Assembly: GCF_018986915.1 (NCBI RefSeq)
Contig: NZ_CP076723.1
Location: forward strand, 2,885,501 to 2,949,500
Reading direction: 5' to 3'
Origin: Geomonas oryzisoli
Lineage (GTDB): Bacteria; Desulfobacterota; Desulfuromonadia; Geobacterales; Geobacteraceae
DNA length: 64,000 bases
In this document: piece after piece, positions 9,347 to 17,427 of the stretch
Position numbering within the stretch: the stretch's first letter is position 1
How the letters are laid out: every line of letters starts with the position of its first letter
Translations under genes and position numbers: made by a program
Notes under the pieces: generated by a model
The model's database searches: none
What the model was told of the DNA's origin: nothing
What the model saw: only the letters and a program-made list of their open reading frames with translations

Positions 9347-10159
9347 TTAAAGAGCCAGGAGATCCTTCTCCAGCATCTTGTCGATCAGCAGCTGTGCCGC
9401 CCCTTCCGGGTCGTGCACCCCGTCGCCCAGCATCTCCCCCTTGGCCCGCTCGGGCGAGAAGATGCGGCTTACCCAGGTGGGGGAGCCCTTGAGACCGATC
9501 GTGTTCACGTCGAGCTGCAGCACCTTGTTGTCCCAGACCTCGACCTGGGCGTCGGCGGATTCCAGGCGCATGGCCACGGTTGGGTAACGCGGCCGGTTCA
9601 GCTCGCGCACCACGGTGAGAAGCACAGGCAGCGGAGCCTCCACGTGTTCGTGGCGCCCTTCCAGCTTGCGGCTCACCCGGATCTTCTTGCCGGAGAGGTC
9701 GAGCTCGTCGACCCTGTCCACCAGGGTGAGCTGGGAGAAACTGAGCCGGGTGGCGATGCCGGGGCCGACCTGGGCGGTGTCGCCGTCGATGGTCTGCTTG
9801 CCGCAGATCACCACCCCGACCTCCTCTTCCTGGGCCAGTTTCTCGATCGCCGCGGCCAGCACCTTGCTGGTGGCGAGCGTGTCGGCGCCGCCGAAGCTGC
9901 GGTCGGAGAGGAGCACGGCGCGGTCCACCCCCTGGGCCAGCGCCTTTCTCAGCGTCGCCTCGGCATTGGGGGGGCCCATGGAGATGGCGGCCACGCGGCA
10001 GCCGAAGCGGTCCTTGAAGCGGAGCGCCTGCTCCACTGCGTGGGTATCGTAGGGGTTGACGATGAAGGGGACACCCTCACGGATCAGGGTGTTGGTGACG
10101 GGATCGATCTGTACCTGCGTTGTGTCGGGAACCTGCTTTACGCAGACAACTACGAGCAT
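9347..10159 (-). CDS. etfB: Electron transfer flavoprotein beta subunit
   Basis: A 270-aa EtfB/FixA protein with the usual N-terminus (CVKQVPDT) and the AMP/FAD-contacting stretch around GKQTIDGDTAQVGPG. First gene of the etfB-etfA-FeS-oxidoreductase operon, which is closely spaced (22 bp to etfA). The length is normal and no odd residues were seen. The cluster probably takes electrons from acyl-CoA or related dehydrogenases encoded elsewhere. The region upstream carries a CRP/FNR-like palindrome (10215-10228). Confidence 0.93.
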   Translation of the reverse strand: MLVVVCVKQVPDTTQVQIDPVTNTLIREGVPFIVNPYDTHAVEQALRFKDRFGCRVAAISMGPPNAEATLRKALAQGVDRAVLLSDRSFGGADTLATSKVLAAAIEKLAQEEEVGVVICGKQTIDGDTAQVGPGIATRLSFSQLTLVDRVDELDLSGKKIRVSRKLEGRHEHVEAPLPVLLTVVRELNRPRYPTVAMRLESADAQVEVWDNKVLQLDVNTIGLKGSPTWVSRIFSPERAKGEMLGDGVHDPEGAAQLLIDKMLEKDLLAL

Positions 10160-10214
10160 GGTGACCTCGGATGTTTTGATGCCTTCACGTTACTAGGAGA
10201 ATTGGGAAAAAAAG

Positions 10215-10228
10215 TTGACTTAGGTCAA
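10215..10228. promoter_or_regulatory. FNR/HcpR-like palindrome upstream of etfB
   Basis: TTGACTTAGGTCAA is a near-perfect dyad, 56 bp upstream of the etfB ATG. It resembles CRP/FNR-family operators; the TTGACCnnGGTCAA pattern reported for HcpR-like regulators in this lineage differs at one base. Whether it is an activator or repressor site is unknown. Confidence 0.35.
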
Positions 10229-10377
10229 GGAGCGGATGTTTACAGAAAGGATCAGGGGAATCAGATACTGTACGGCGCCCGGTCGGCCCCCAAACCCCTT
10301 GCAATTTGCCGGATGATCTTCTACCATCACGCGAGTTCAGGTGGCCACTAAACACCCGAATCAGCGGGTGGAGATAC

Positions 10378-11232
10378 ATGTCCGACAGATATATCGAAAA
10401 AAACTTCCTCTACCTGCTGGCGCTGTCACTGCTGTTCCACGTAGCGGTATATGTAGTTATCATGATAATCCCCCCGGGACAACCCAAAACGGCACCGGAA
10501 CCGACCATGGTGGACCTCACCGACCTGCCGGACCTGACGCCGCAGCCACAGCCCCAGCCCAAGGAGAAACCGGAGCCCAAGCCCGAGATCAAGCGGTATT
10601 CGGAAAAAGCGCAGCGTGTTGTCAAGGAGACGGCGCCGAAGGGGCGTGACGAGGTGGATCGGATGCTGCCCAGGACGAAGCCGCTGCCGCAAGTGAGCCG
10701 TCCGGTACTGGTGCCGAGACAGCCGGTCCCGCCTCAGGCGGTGCAGCCCTCCCAGGAAGCGGTCCAGCCGGGCCAGGGGATCTTCAAGCCCAAGGCGGCC
10801 CCCCTTCCGGAGCGCGCCCAGCTGTTTCCCAGCGCGACCAAGATGGCGCGCCTGGAGGAGAGCTACCGGGAAAAGTACCGCAGCGAAGTCGAGGAAGGCG
10901 ACACCCGCTTCCTCAACACCGAAGACATCGTGTTCGGCTCGTTTTTACGCCGCCTGGAGACGGCGATCTACGGCGTGTGGCACTACCCGCAGGCGGCGCT
11001 TCTGCGCGGCATCGAGGGGACCACGCCGGTCCGGATCACCTTCAACCGCAAGGGCGAAATCGTCCGGGTCGACATGCTGGAAAGTTCGGGGAGCAAGATC
11101 CTCGACGACGAAGTGCTGCGTACCCTGAACGCCCTGGGGCCGATCGGCTCATTCCCCAAGGGTTACACCGGCGAAAACTTCAAACTGATTGCCTTCTTCC
11201 ACTACGGCAGCGGCAGCGGCAGGCTGCACTAG
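10378..11232 (+). CDS. TonB-family energy transducer-like protein
   Basis: About 284 aa from the ATG at 10378, chosen because GGAG lies a few bases upstream. The longer frame from 10306 would run through the leader. One membrane helix (about 12-32) is followed by a proline/lysine-rich periplasmic spacer with PQPQPQPKEKPEPKPE, then a C-terminal TonB-like domain (VWHYPQAALLRGIEGT, VRITFNRKGEIV, LLESSG-type motif). It probably couples proton motive force to an outer membrane receptor or acts in a related envelope system. No exbBD genes adjoin it, so the partner motor is encoded elsewhere. It is transcribed divergently from etfB. Confidence 0.8.
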   Translation: MSDRYIEKNFLYLLALSLLFHVAVYVVIMIIPPGQPKTAPEPTMVDLTDLPDLTPQPQPQPKEKPEPKPEIKRYSEKAQRVVKETAPKGRDEVDRMLPRTKPLPQVSRPVLVPRQPVPPQAVQPSQEAVQPGQGIFKPKAAPLPERAQLFPSATKMARLEESYREKYRSEVEEGDTRFLNTEDIVFGSFLRRLETAIYGVWHYPQAALLRGIEGTTPVRITFNRKGEIVRVDMLESSGSKILDDEVLRTLNALGPIGSFPKGYTGENFKLIAFFHYGSGSGRLH

Positions 11233-11266
11233 CTGCCCCCACCGCCGCCTCGCGAAGTGCCTGCAA

Positions 11267-12133
11267 CTAGCAGCCCAGCCGCTGCCTCAGAAACGCCTCG
11301 AAATCCCCGTTGAACTCACCGCGCTTGAGCGCCATGTCCACCGTCGCCTTCAGAAAGCCCAGCTTATCGCCGCAGTCGTGGCGAATGCCGTCGAAACGGC
11401 AGCCGTAGATCGGCTCCCTGCGCGACAGCGTCTTGATGGCGTCGGTCAACTGGATCTCGCCCCCCTTGCCCGGCTCCTGGTTTTCCAGGATTGGGAAGAT
11501 CCCCGGGGTCAGGATGTAGCGGCCGATGATGGCGAGGTCCGAAGGCGCCTCCGCGACCGGCGGCTTCTCCACCAGGTCCAGCACCTCGAAGGCGCGTTTG
11601 GCAAGATGGTTCGCCTTGACGCAGCCATAGAAAGAGATTGTCTCGATGGGGACCTGCTCCAGGGCGAGCACCGGCGAACGGTAGGTCTCGTAGGTCTCCA
11701 GGAGCTGACCGAGACAGGGCTGCTGTGCGTCGATGATATCGTCTCCCAGAAGTACCGCGAAAGGCTCGTCGCCTACGAAGTCCTTGGCGCAGAGGATGGC
11801 GTGGCCGAGGCCCAGCGCCTCCTTCTGTCTCACGAAGAAGATGTTGGCCATCTCAGCGATCCGGCGCACCTGCTGCAGCTCGTGATCCTTCCCCTTCTCG
11901 TAGAGGAGCGACTCGAGCTCGAAGGAGATATCGAAGTGGTCCTCGATCGCCCTCTTGCCGCGCCCGGTGACGAAGAGGATCTGTTCGATTCCCGATGCTA
12001 CCGCCTCCTCCACCACGTACTGCACCAGCGGCTTATCGATGAGCGGCAGCATCTCCTTGGGGGTGGACTTGGTAGCCGGCAGGAACCTGGTACCCAGGCC
12101 CGCGACCGGAAAGACCGCCTTTTTAACGCGCAT
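11267..12133 (-). CDS. galU: UTP-glucose-1-phosphate uridylyltransferase
   Basis: A 288-aa GalU. It shows the nucleotidyltransferase signature (AGLGTRFLPATKSTPKEM), the Lys-containing segment VEKPPVAEAPS and the sugar-binding GEIQLTDAI. It makes UDP-glucose from UTP and glucose-1-phosphate for polysaccharide and LPS synthesis in the cytosol. Length matches the family. It stands alone on the minus strand, convergent with the TonB-like gene. Confidence 0.95.
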   Translation of the reverse strand: MRVKKAVFPVAGLGTRFLPATKSTPKEMLPLIDKPLVQYVVEEAVASGIEQILFVTGRGKRAIEDHFDISFELESLLYEKGKDHELQQVRRIAEMANIFFVRQKEALGLGHAILCAKDFVGDEPFAVLLGDDIIDAQQPCLGQLLETYETYRSPVLALEQVPIETISFYGCVKANHLAKRAFEVLDLVEKPPVAEAPSDLAIIGRYILTPGIFPILENQEPGKGGEIQLTDAIKTLSRREPIYGCRFDGIRHDCGDKLGFLKATVDMALKRGEFNGDFEAFLRQRLGC

Positions 12134-12277
12134 AGCGACACTCCTTGCTCATATTGAATAAAAAATTGCAACAGCGTCCGCCTCGGCACCAGCGGCGCGC
12201 CTTGTATGGGTGCCGCCCGTGCCCAGGCGTCCCGTGCCCAGCGTCCCTTGCCACACACCGCCGCCCGAGCCCAGGCG

Positions 12278-12313
12278 TCCCCCCCTTGTCAAAGGGGGGA
12301 CAGGGGGGATTTG
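12278..12313. repeat. C-run/G-run palindromic repeat (second copy)
   Basis: CCCCCCTTGTCAAAGGGGGG is followed by acaggggggat, matching the design of the elements at 5861 and 37630. It sits 3 bp past the folD stop and may double as its terminator. Upstream, gcccaggcgtccc occurs twice (about 12218 and 12268), a short local repeat. Confidence 0.5.
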
Positions 12314-12315
12314 TT

Positions 12316-13161
12316 TTACATCCCTCTTTTCGCCGACTCCAGCGTATTCTGCAGCAGCATGGTAATAGTCATCGGCCCCACGCCACCCGGCACCGGGGTG
12401 ATGGCCGAAGCGCGCTCGCTGGCCGCCGCGAACTCGACGTCGCCGACAAGCTTCTTCTCCCCCACGCGGTTCACGCCGACGTCGATGACAACAGCCCCCT
12501 CCTTGATCCAGGCCCCCTTGATCATCTCCGGAACGCCCACCGCCGCGATCACCACGTCCGCCTGGGCCACCTTGCCGGCGAGATCGCGGGTCTTCGAATG
12601 GCACAGGGTCACCGTTGCGTTTTGCTGCAGGCACATGAAGGCGACCGGCTTACCCACGATGTTGGAGCGCCCCACCACGACCACTTCCTTGCCGGAGAGC
12701 TCGACTCCCGCTTCCTTGAGCATCACCATGACGCCGTAGGGGGTGCAGGGCTGGAACAGCGGCTTGCCGATCACCAGGCGCCCCACGTTGTAGGGATGGA
12801 AACCGTCGGCGTCCTTCTCCGGCGAGATCGCCTCCAGGATGCGCTCGGTGTTGATCTGCTTGGGGAGCGGCAACTGCACCAGGATGCCGTGGATCTTCGG
12901 GTCCGCGTTCAGCTTCTCGATCAGGGCCAAGAGCTCCGCCTCGCCGGTCTCGGCCGGCAGCTTGTACTCGTCCGAAAAGATCCCCACATCAGCGCATGCC
13001 TTCTCCTTCATGGAGACGTAGACCTTGCTGGCCGGGTCTTCCCCCACCAGTACCACGGCCAGACCGGGGACGATCCCCTGCTCCTTGAGTCGAGCCGCCT
13101 CTGCGCTGATCTCTGCGCGGATTTTCGCCGCGATGGCCTTTCCGTCGATGATTTTCGCCAT
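12316..13161 (-). CDS. folD: Bifunctional methylenetetrahydrofolate dehydrogenase/cyclohydrolase
   Basis: A 281-aa FolD. Signatures are [15 protein letters not shown] (active-site Lys region), [11 protein letters not shown], the Rossmann motif GRSNIVGKP and PGGVGPMTI near the C-terminus. It interconverts 5,10-methylene-THF and 10-formyl-THF in one-carbon metabolism. Length and motifs are normal. It is a single gene with no obvious operon partner. Confidence 0.95.
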   Translation of the reverse strand: MAKIIDGKAIAAKIRAEISAEAARLKEQGIVPGLAVVLVGEDPASKVYVSMKEKACADVGIFSDEYKLPAETGEAELLALIEKLNADPKIHGILVQLPLPKQINTERILEAISPEKDADGFHPYNVGRLVIGKPLFQPCTPYGVMVMLKEAGVELSGKEVVVVGRSNIVGKPVAFMCLQQNATVTLCHSKTRDLAGKVAQADVVIAAVGVPEMIKGAWIKEGAVVIDVGVNRVGEKKLVGDVEFAAASERASAITPVPGGVGPMTITMLLQNTLESAKRGM

Positions 13162-13295
13162 TAACGTGCACCCCTCTTTTCACTGTAATATGCAGGCGCG
13201 GTGCGGGCGCGCGGGCCCCACCGACGTCAGGATTTAAGCTGTCGATAATAAGTAATGAGGAGGTTTTTGTAAAGGATTTTGCCGGGAAACGGGGC

Positions 13296-13322
13296 AAAAA
13301 AAGCCCCCCGCGAACGGGGGGC
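13296..13322 (-). terminator. Rho-independent terminator of the fmdB-like gene
   Basis: On the minus strand AGCCCCCCG-ttcg-CGGGGGGCT is followed by a run of seven T. It lies 15 bp past the stop of the 13338-13577 gene. Confidence 0.85.
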
Positions 13323-13337
13323 TGGTGGGTTGTGTGA

Positions 13338-13577
13338 TCAGGAGGCCGAGGGGCAGCCGGCGCAGCTCCCGCCCGAAGGGCAGGAAGGCGCCGCCTTGGA
13401 GCTGCCGTAACCGTCTCCGTACCACCCTCCCCCTTTCAGCGAAAAGCCGGACTGGGAGATCAGCTTCTCGACCGGTCCGCCGCACTGGGGGCACTCGGAA
13501 GCGGGCGCGTCGGAGAACTTCTGGCGCAACTCAAAGGTATTATTGCAGCTTTTGCATTGATACTCGTAAAGTGGCAT
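13338..13577 (-). CDS. FmdB-family zinc ribbon protein
   Basis: A 79-aa protein beginning MPLYEYQCKSCNNTFEL with a second CxxC (CPQCGGPVEKLIS), the typical FmdB/CxxC_CxxC_SSSS zinc ribbon. A Gly/Ser-rich stretch and a Cys-rich tail (CPSGGSCAGCPSAS) follow. Members are small putative regulators of unproven function. Its own terminator lies immediately downstream and the yggT operon is convergent on the same strand further upstream. Role unknown. Confidence 0.85.
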   Translation of the reverse strand: MPLYEYQCKSCNNTFELRQKFSDAPASECPQCGGPVEKLISQSGFSLKGGGWYGDGYGSSKAAPSCPSGGSCAGCPSAS

Positions 13578-13662
13578 TTTTCTACTACCTCCTAATAAAC
13601 TGTGACACCGGCCAAAAGACGGCTAAGGGCAGAATTAATATAAGGACCCGGCACCATCTTTG

Positions 13663-14121
13663 TCAAGGGGCAAGCTGGAGGCTCTGGGAAATCGCGAAGA
13701 GCAGGCGCGAGCGGTAGATGATGCCGACCACCTTCTTGCCGTCCACGACCGGCACCCTCTGGAAGCGGTGGGTGAGGAAGAGACGGGCCACGTCGCTGAC
13801 GCTGGCGTCCTGGGTGACGGAGATGGGCTGGTGTTCCATGATGGCGGAGATGGGAAGATCCTTGATGCGATCGCACAGGGAGCCGAAGAAGGCGGGGTCG
13901 GATTTTCCCTCCGGCGCGCCGTCCATGATGGCCGTGATGATGCTGAGGGGCGTCAGGATCCCCGCAAGCCCTCCCCTTTCGTTGATCACGATCAGGCCCG
14001 GCGCCGCGTTCAGGAAACTCTCGTCGCCGAAGTTGCTCTTCATGATCCGGACCGCCTCTGCCACCGTGGTCTTGGTGGTGATGGACGGCACGTCCGTTAC
14101 CATAATGTCTTTCGCCTTCAT
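13663..14121 (-). CDS. CBS-domain pair protein
   Basis: A 152-aa protein made of two CBS motifs (MVTDVPSITTKTTVAEAVRIM near the N-terminus and HQPISVTQDASVSDVARLF near the C-terminus). Such pairs bind adenosyl nucleotides and act as regulatory or energy-sensing modules. No catalytic domain is fused. The ATG overlaps the stop of the DUF167 gene in an ATGA junction, so it is the last gene of the yggT-divIVA-DUF167-CBS operon. Confidence 0.85.
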   Translation of the reverse strand: MKAKDIMVTDVPSITTKTTVAEAVRIMKSNFGDESFLNAAPGLIVINERGGLAGILTPLSIITAIMDGAPEGKSDPAFFGSLCDRIKDLPISAIMEHQPISVTQDASVSDVARLFLTHRFQRVPVVDGKKVVGIIYRSRLLFAISQSLQLAP

Positions 14122-14429
14122 GGATGCTCCTTGTTTATTTTAAATAAGCGGAGAAGTTCATCCTGTTCCACCCCCTCCACCCTTACCACCTTGTGCCGGG
14201 ATTTCGCCCCGGACTTGATGCTCACCTTGGACTTGGCGATGCCAAGGCTCTTGGCGATCAGCTCGACGCACTGCTTGTTGGCCGCGTCGTCCACCGGCGG
14301 CGAGGTGAGCCTGACGCGCAGCTCGCCGTCTTTGGGTCCGCAGATTTCGCTGCGCGAGGCGCGCGGCTGCACGTGCACCGTGAAGAGATGCCCCTCCGGT
14401 GTCTGCGTTACCCTGACCTCCTCGCTCAT
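14118..14429 (-). CDS. DUF167/YggU-family protein
   Basis: A 103-aa protein with the family pattern HVQPRASRSEI, GELRVRLTSPPVDDAANKQ and AKSKVSIKSGAKSRHK. Its function is unproven in any species. It overlaps both neighbours by 4 bp (ATGA with DivIVA upstream and CBS downstream), so it is tightly coupled. The yggT-divIVA-yggU order is a conserved neighbourhood linked to cell division genes in many bacteria. Confidence 0.85.
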   Translation of the reverse strand: MSEEVRVTQTPEGHLFTVHVQPRASRSEICGPKDGELRVRLTSPPVDDAANKQCVELIAKSLGIAKSKVSIKSGAKSRHKVVRVEGVEQDELLRLFKINKEHP

Positions 14430-14872
14430 TTGTCCAGGGCGAGCAGCTTGTAGTAGGTATCCAGGAGGTTCTTGAAGCCGGACTCGAACTGGAGCTTGTC
14501 CCGTTTGAGATCCTGGATCTGGTTGTTCAACTGCACCAGCTTGTTCTCGGCGTCGGCGACGATGCGCTCACCCTTGAGCTCCGCCTCGGAGATCATGAGG
14601 TGCGCCTCCTTCTGGGCGTTGGCCTTCATCTCCTCGGTGATGCGCTGGGCCGCCAGCATGGTCTCGCGCAGCTGCGCCTCACGGGCCTCCATCTCGGTCA
14701 TGGCGGTGGCGTTGCGGTTGAGGCGCTCCTTCAGGTCGTTGTTCTCCCTGATCAGTTCCTCCATCTCGCCGGCGACCACCTGCAGGAAGGCATCGACGTC
14801 CTCGGGGTCGAGTCCGCCTAGCATCTTCCCCTTGAACTGCTGCTGCTGGATGTCCATCGGGGTGATTTTCAC
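14426..14872 (-). CDS. DivIVA-domain coiled-coil protein
   Basis: About 148 aa. The start is the GTG at 14872, because it forms a GTGA overlap with the yggT stop; the longer frame to 15238 is only the antisense-shifted yggT region. The N-terminus has the DivIVA signature (ITPMDIQQQQFKGKMLGG, then DPEDVDAFLQVV). The rest is a long heptad-rich coiled coil. DivIVA proteins bind curved membrane and organise poles or septa. In Gram-negatives such short DivIVA-domain proteins are of unknown role. Confidence 0.88.
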   Translation of the reverse strand: MKITPMDIQQQQFKGKMLGGLDPEDVDAFLQVVAGEMEELIRENNDLKERLNRNATAMTEMEAREAQLRETMLAAQRITEEMKANAQKEAHLMISEAELKGERIVADAENKLVQLNNQIQDLKRDKLQFESGFKNLLDTYYKLLALDK

Positions 14873-15201
14873 AGGGTGCCCCCTCCTTTGAGTTGGTTGC
14901 TGAAGATCATCAGGTAGGTGTAGGCCGTATCGAAGACGATGATCTGCACCAGGTAGATGAGGGCGAAGAGGACCAGCGGCGAGAGATCGAGCATGCCGGT
15001 GTCGGGCATGTAGCGGCGGATGCGGCGCAGGGCGGGCTCGGTCACGCGGTAGATGAAGCTGACGATGGGGTTGTAGGGATCGGCATTGACCCAGGAGATG
15101 ATGACGCTGGCCAGCAGGATGTACTTGTAGATCGTTAACAGACCACTGGCCAACTCGACTATCTTCGCAAGGGCCAAGAGGATGTTGGCAAGCAGGATCA
15201 T
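14869..15201 (-). CDS. YggT-family integral membrane protein
   Basis: A 110-aa protein with two to three membrane helices and the YggT hallmark SWVNADPYNPIVSFIYRVTEPALRRIRR. Members are linked to osmotic shock tolerance or cell division (YlmG/YggT). The first gene of the operon; its ATG is preceded by a GAGGGGG ribosome-binding site. Function in this organism is not known. Confidence 0.88.
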   Translation of the reverse strand: MILLANILLALAKIVELASGLLTIYKYILLASVIISWVNADPYNPIVSFIYRVTEPALRRIRRYMPDTGMLDLSPLVLFALIYLVQIIVFDTAYTYLMIFSNQLKGGGTL

Positions 15202-15399
15202 TTTTCCCCCTCAGAGATTGGGTGGTTAAGCATGCCATGCTATACAGAAATCACGATGGTTTGTCAAGGGCGACCGGGGTGGTAACAAAGCGGTAACTAT
15301 CAGCAAAGACGGATACAATTAACTCCGGGCAACAAATTAAAGAGAGGTTGCGGAGAACCGGCGAGATCGAGTCGGAGAGATTACATTCCAATTTACATA

Positions 15400-15428
15400 T
15401 TGACTAAACGTTGGAGATGTTTTAAACA
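15400..15428 (+). promoter_or_regulatory. Sigma-70-like promoter of selC
   Basis: TTGACT (15400-15405), a 17-bp spacer, then TAAACA (15423-15428). Transcription would begin about 10 bp before the mature tRNA at 15447. Confidence 0.55.
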
Positions 15429-15446
15429 GGTGCGACAGAAACGAAT

Positions 15447-15544
15447 GGAAGCACCACCGTCGCTGGTGGGCGGCCCGGTCTTCAAAACCGGTGTGGGGGG
15501 TGAGAAACTTCCCAGGTGGGTTCGATTCCCATGTGCTTCCGCCA
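15447..15544 (+). tRNA. selC: tRNA-Sec (UCA)
   Basis: A 98-nt tRNA with a long acceptor stem (GGAAGCAC.../...GTGCTTCC), a long variable arm and the anticodon loop CTTCAAA (anticodon TCA) on a CCGGT/ACCGG stem. It ends with GCCA, so the CCA is encoded. These are selenocysteine tRNA features, so the cell makes selenoproteins. The last 18 bases are the left boundary of the mobile element, and the gene remains intact. Confidence 0.93.
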
Positions 15545-15576
15545 ATTACCGTTTCACCACGTTTCAACGTGATTCT

Positions 15577-15608
15577 AAACCCGCTAAATCAGCGGGTTTT
15601 TTATTTTT
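15577..15608 (+). terminator. Terminator of selC
   Basis: AAACCCGCT-aaatc-AGCGGGTTT is followed by a T-rich run. A matching hairpin follows attR (about 25885-25912), consistent with duplication or carriage of this end by the element. Confidence 0.8.
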
Positions 15609-15658
15609 CAAGGTCCGATATGGTGCTATACTGATCGACAGAATGCGGGTAACTGTAC

Positions 15659-15725
15659 GTATAACTTTGAGGGTAACAGGCAAAACGGTGTGTATAACTT
15701 TGGGTTTTACGTGCGTATAACTGGA
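15659..15725. repeat. Three iterated GTATAACT sites upstream of the integrase
   Basis: CGTATAACTTTG (15659), TGTATAACTTTG (15691) and CGTATAACTGGA (15714) lie just before the integrase ATG. GGGTAACAGGC at 15671 recurs near attR at 25769. They may be integrase arm-type sites or regulator binding sites; the function is inferred only. Confidence 0.4.
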
Positions 15726-15733
15726 GGCACGTT

Positions 15734-16969
15734 ATGGGACTCACGGACCTTAAGATCAGGAAAGCACAGCCGAAAGATAAGGACTACAGACTGACGGATG
15801 GCGAGGGGCTCTTTCTGCAGGTGAACGCCAAGGGAGGCAAATGGTGGCGCTTCAGGTACCGCTTCGAAGGAAAGGAGCGGTTGCTGTCGCTCGGTACCTA
15901 CCCGGATGTTTCCCTTGCGGACGCGCGGGAGCGCAGGCACCAGGCGAGGGCAATGGTCGCCAACGGACTGGACCCCTCCGGAGAACGGAAGAGGACCAAG
16001 GAAATCAAGGCCGAGCTGAAGGCCAACTGCTTCGAGAACATCGCCCGGGAATGGCATAAACACATGGTGGGCAACAAGGTGTGGTCGGCGGACCACGCAG
16101 CCACTATCTTGACCCGGCTGGAAAAGGACGTCTTCCCGTGGATCGGCCATAAACCTATCAGCGAGGTTGCCGCAAAGGACATCAGGGCCATCCTGGACCG
16201 GGTACGCTCGCGCGGCGTGATCGAGACGGCGCGCCGGGTCCGCACCATCCTTGGGCAGATCTACACCTTCGCCATCGCCACCGACCGGGCAAACTACGAC
16301 ATCTCGGCCGGCTTCAAGGGATATCTCCCCCCGACCAGCAAGACCCGCAAACACATGGCGTCGGTCACCGACCCGAAAGAACTCGCCCCGCTTCTGCGCG
16401 CGATCGACGCCTATCAGGGGGGACTGGTGGCCCAGTCCGCCCTGAAGCTTCTCCCGATGCTCTTCGTCCGGCCGGGGGAACTGAGGCACATGGAGTGGGC
16501 CGAGATCGACTTCGAAACCGCCGAGTGGAATATCCCGGGGGCAAAAATGAAGATGGGCCAGCCGCACCTGGTCCCCCTGTCCCAACAGGCAATCGACGTC
16601 CTGAAGGAGATCAAGCCCCTTACCGGCCATGGCAGGTACGTCTTCCCCTCCACCAGGTCCTTCTTCCGCTGCATGTCGGACAACACCATAAACGCCTCAT
16701 TCAGGCGCATGGGCTTCGACAGCGGTACCATCGTCGGCCACGGCTTCCGGGCCACCGCTCGCACTATCCTGGACGAAATCCTCGGCTTCAGGCCCGACCT
16801 CATCGAGCACCAACTGGCCCATGCGGTACGGGACCCGAACGGCCGAGCCTACAACCGGACGGCCTTCCTCGCCCAGCGCAAAGAGATGATGCAGGTCTGG
16901 TCCGACTACCTGGACGGCTTGAAGGCAGGGGCGAAAATACTCCCGTTCCGGAAAACCAGCAAGGAATGA
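15734..16969 (+). CDS. int: Tyrosine recombinase integrase (P4-like, DUF4102 arm domain)
   Basis: A 411-aa integrase of the P4 family. The N-terminal DUF4102-type arm-binding domain (MGLTDLKIRKAQPKDKDY, DGEGLFLQV) is followed by a SAM-like core-binding domain and the catalytic domain. Conserved residues seen are Arg in RPGELRHMEW, His-x-x-Arg in GHGFRAT and the Tyr in RAYNRTAFL. It lies directly downstream of selC, as expected for an enzyme that recombines at a tRNA 3' end. Ribosome site GGAGG precedes the ATG. Probably active, since no truncation is visible. Confidence 0.92.
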   Translation: MGLTDLKIRKAQPKDKDYRLTDGEGLFLQVNAKGGKWWRFRYRFEGKERLLSLGTYPDVSLADARERRHQARAMVANGLDPSGERKRTKEIKAELKANCFENIAREWHKHMVGNKVWSADHAATILTRLEKDVFPWIGHKPISEVAAKDIRAILDRVRSRGVIETARRVRTILGQIYTFAIATDRANYDISAGFKGYLPPTSKTRKHMASVTDPKELAPLLRAIDAYQGGLVAQSALKLLPMLFVRPGELRHMEWAEIDFETAEWNIPGAKMKMGQPHLVPLSQQAIDVLKEIKPLTGHGRYVFPSTRSFFRCMSDNTINASFRRMGFDSGTIVGHGFRATARTILDEILGFRPDLIEHQLAHAVRDPNGRAYNRTAFLAQRKEMMQVWSDYLDGLKAGAKILPFRKTSKE

Positions 16970-17130
16970 TACACATGGGGGCGCCGCGAGTTTAGTGGCG
17001 CCCCCTACCCCCTCCCCCCCTCCCCCATGGCGGAAAAATGACAATATGCTACCCTTGCACAGTCTAAGAGGCCCCACCTGCACAACGAAAAAAACGCATG
17101 CGAACGGCGCTCGGCGCCGGGGAGGCTGGG

Positions 17131-17328
17131 ATGGGAGGCGAGATCCCGGAGTACGGACTGTTGCGACTTTCGAAGGTCCTGCAATTGATTCCCGTCAGCA
17201 AGACCACCTGGTGGGCCGGAGTGAGGAGCGGCCGGTTTCCAAAGCCGGTGAAGCTCGGGCCGCACACGACCTGCTGGTACTGGCAGGACATCCTGCCCCT
17301 GATCGAGAAGCCACCGCCTAGATCCTGA
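17131..17328 (+). CDS. AlpA-family excisionase/regulator
   Basis: A 65-aa helix-turn-helix protein: LLRLSKVLQLIPVSKTTWWAGVRSGRFPKPVKL followed by WYWQDI matches AlpA/MerR-like DNA binders. The ATG at 17131 is preferred over 17098 because GGGAGG lies 5 bases upstream. Such proteins next to P4-type integrases usually direct excision or control int, which is the likely role here. Confidence 0.8.
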   Translation: MGGEIPEYGLLRLSKVLQLIPVSKTTWWAGVRSGRFPKPVKLGPHTTCWYWQDILPLIEKPPPRS

Positions 17329-17343
17329 CAGCGGAGAGCAAGC

Positions 17344-17425
17344 TCCTTATCCGTTAATAGCAAACCTTCTTATTTACGTTTATGACCTTATGTGTTAATA
17401 GTGGCAAAAACTATTAACGGATAAG
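17344..17425. promoter_or_regulatory. Inverted repeat and 48-nt element upstream of the first fic gene (copy A)
   Basis: CTTATCCGTTAATAG (17346-17360) and its exact inverse CTATTAACGGATAAG (17411-17425) end 2 bp before the fic ATG. From 17353 the region aligns without gaps to elements at 25976 and 32290, all sharing GTTAATA, then ACGTTTA about 23 nt later, then a TTAAYA/TGAATA block at a constant offset of 41 nt. A perfect dyad touching a start codon suggests an operator; factor unknown. Confidence 0.55.
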
Positions 17426-17427
17426 CC

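Noticed and set aside
14873-15238. DivIVA gene extended to 270 aa
   Set aside because: The extension is out of frame with YggT, with no family pattern; the GTG at 14872 in a GTGA overlap is better.
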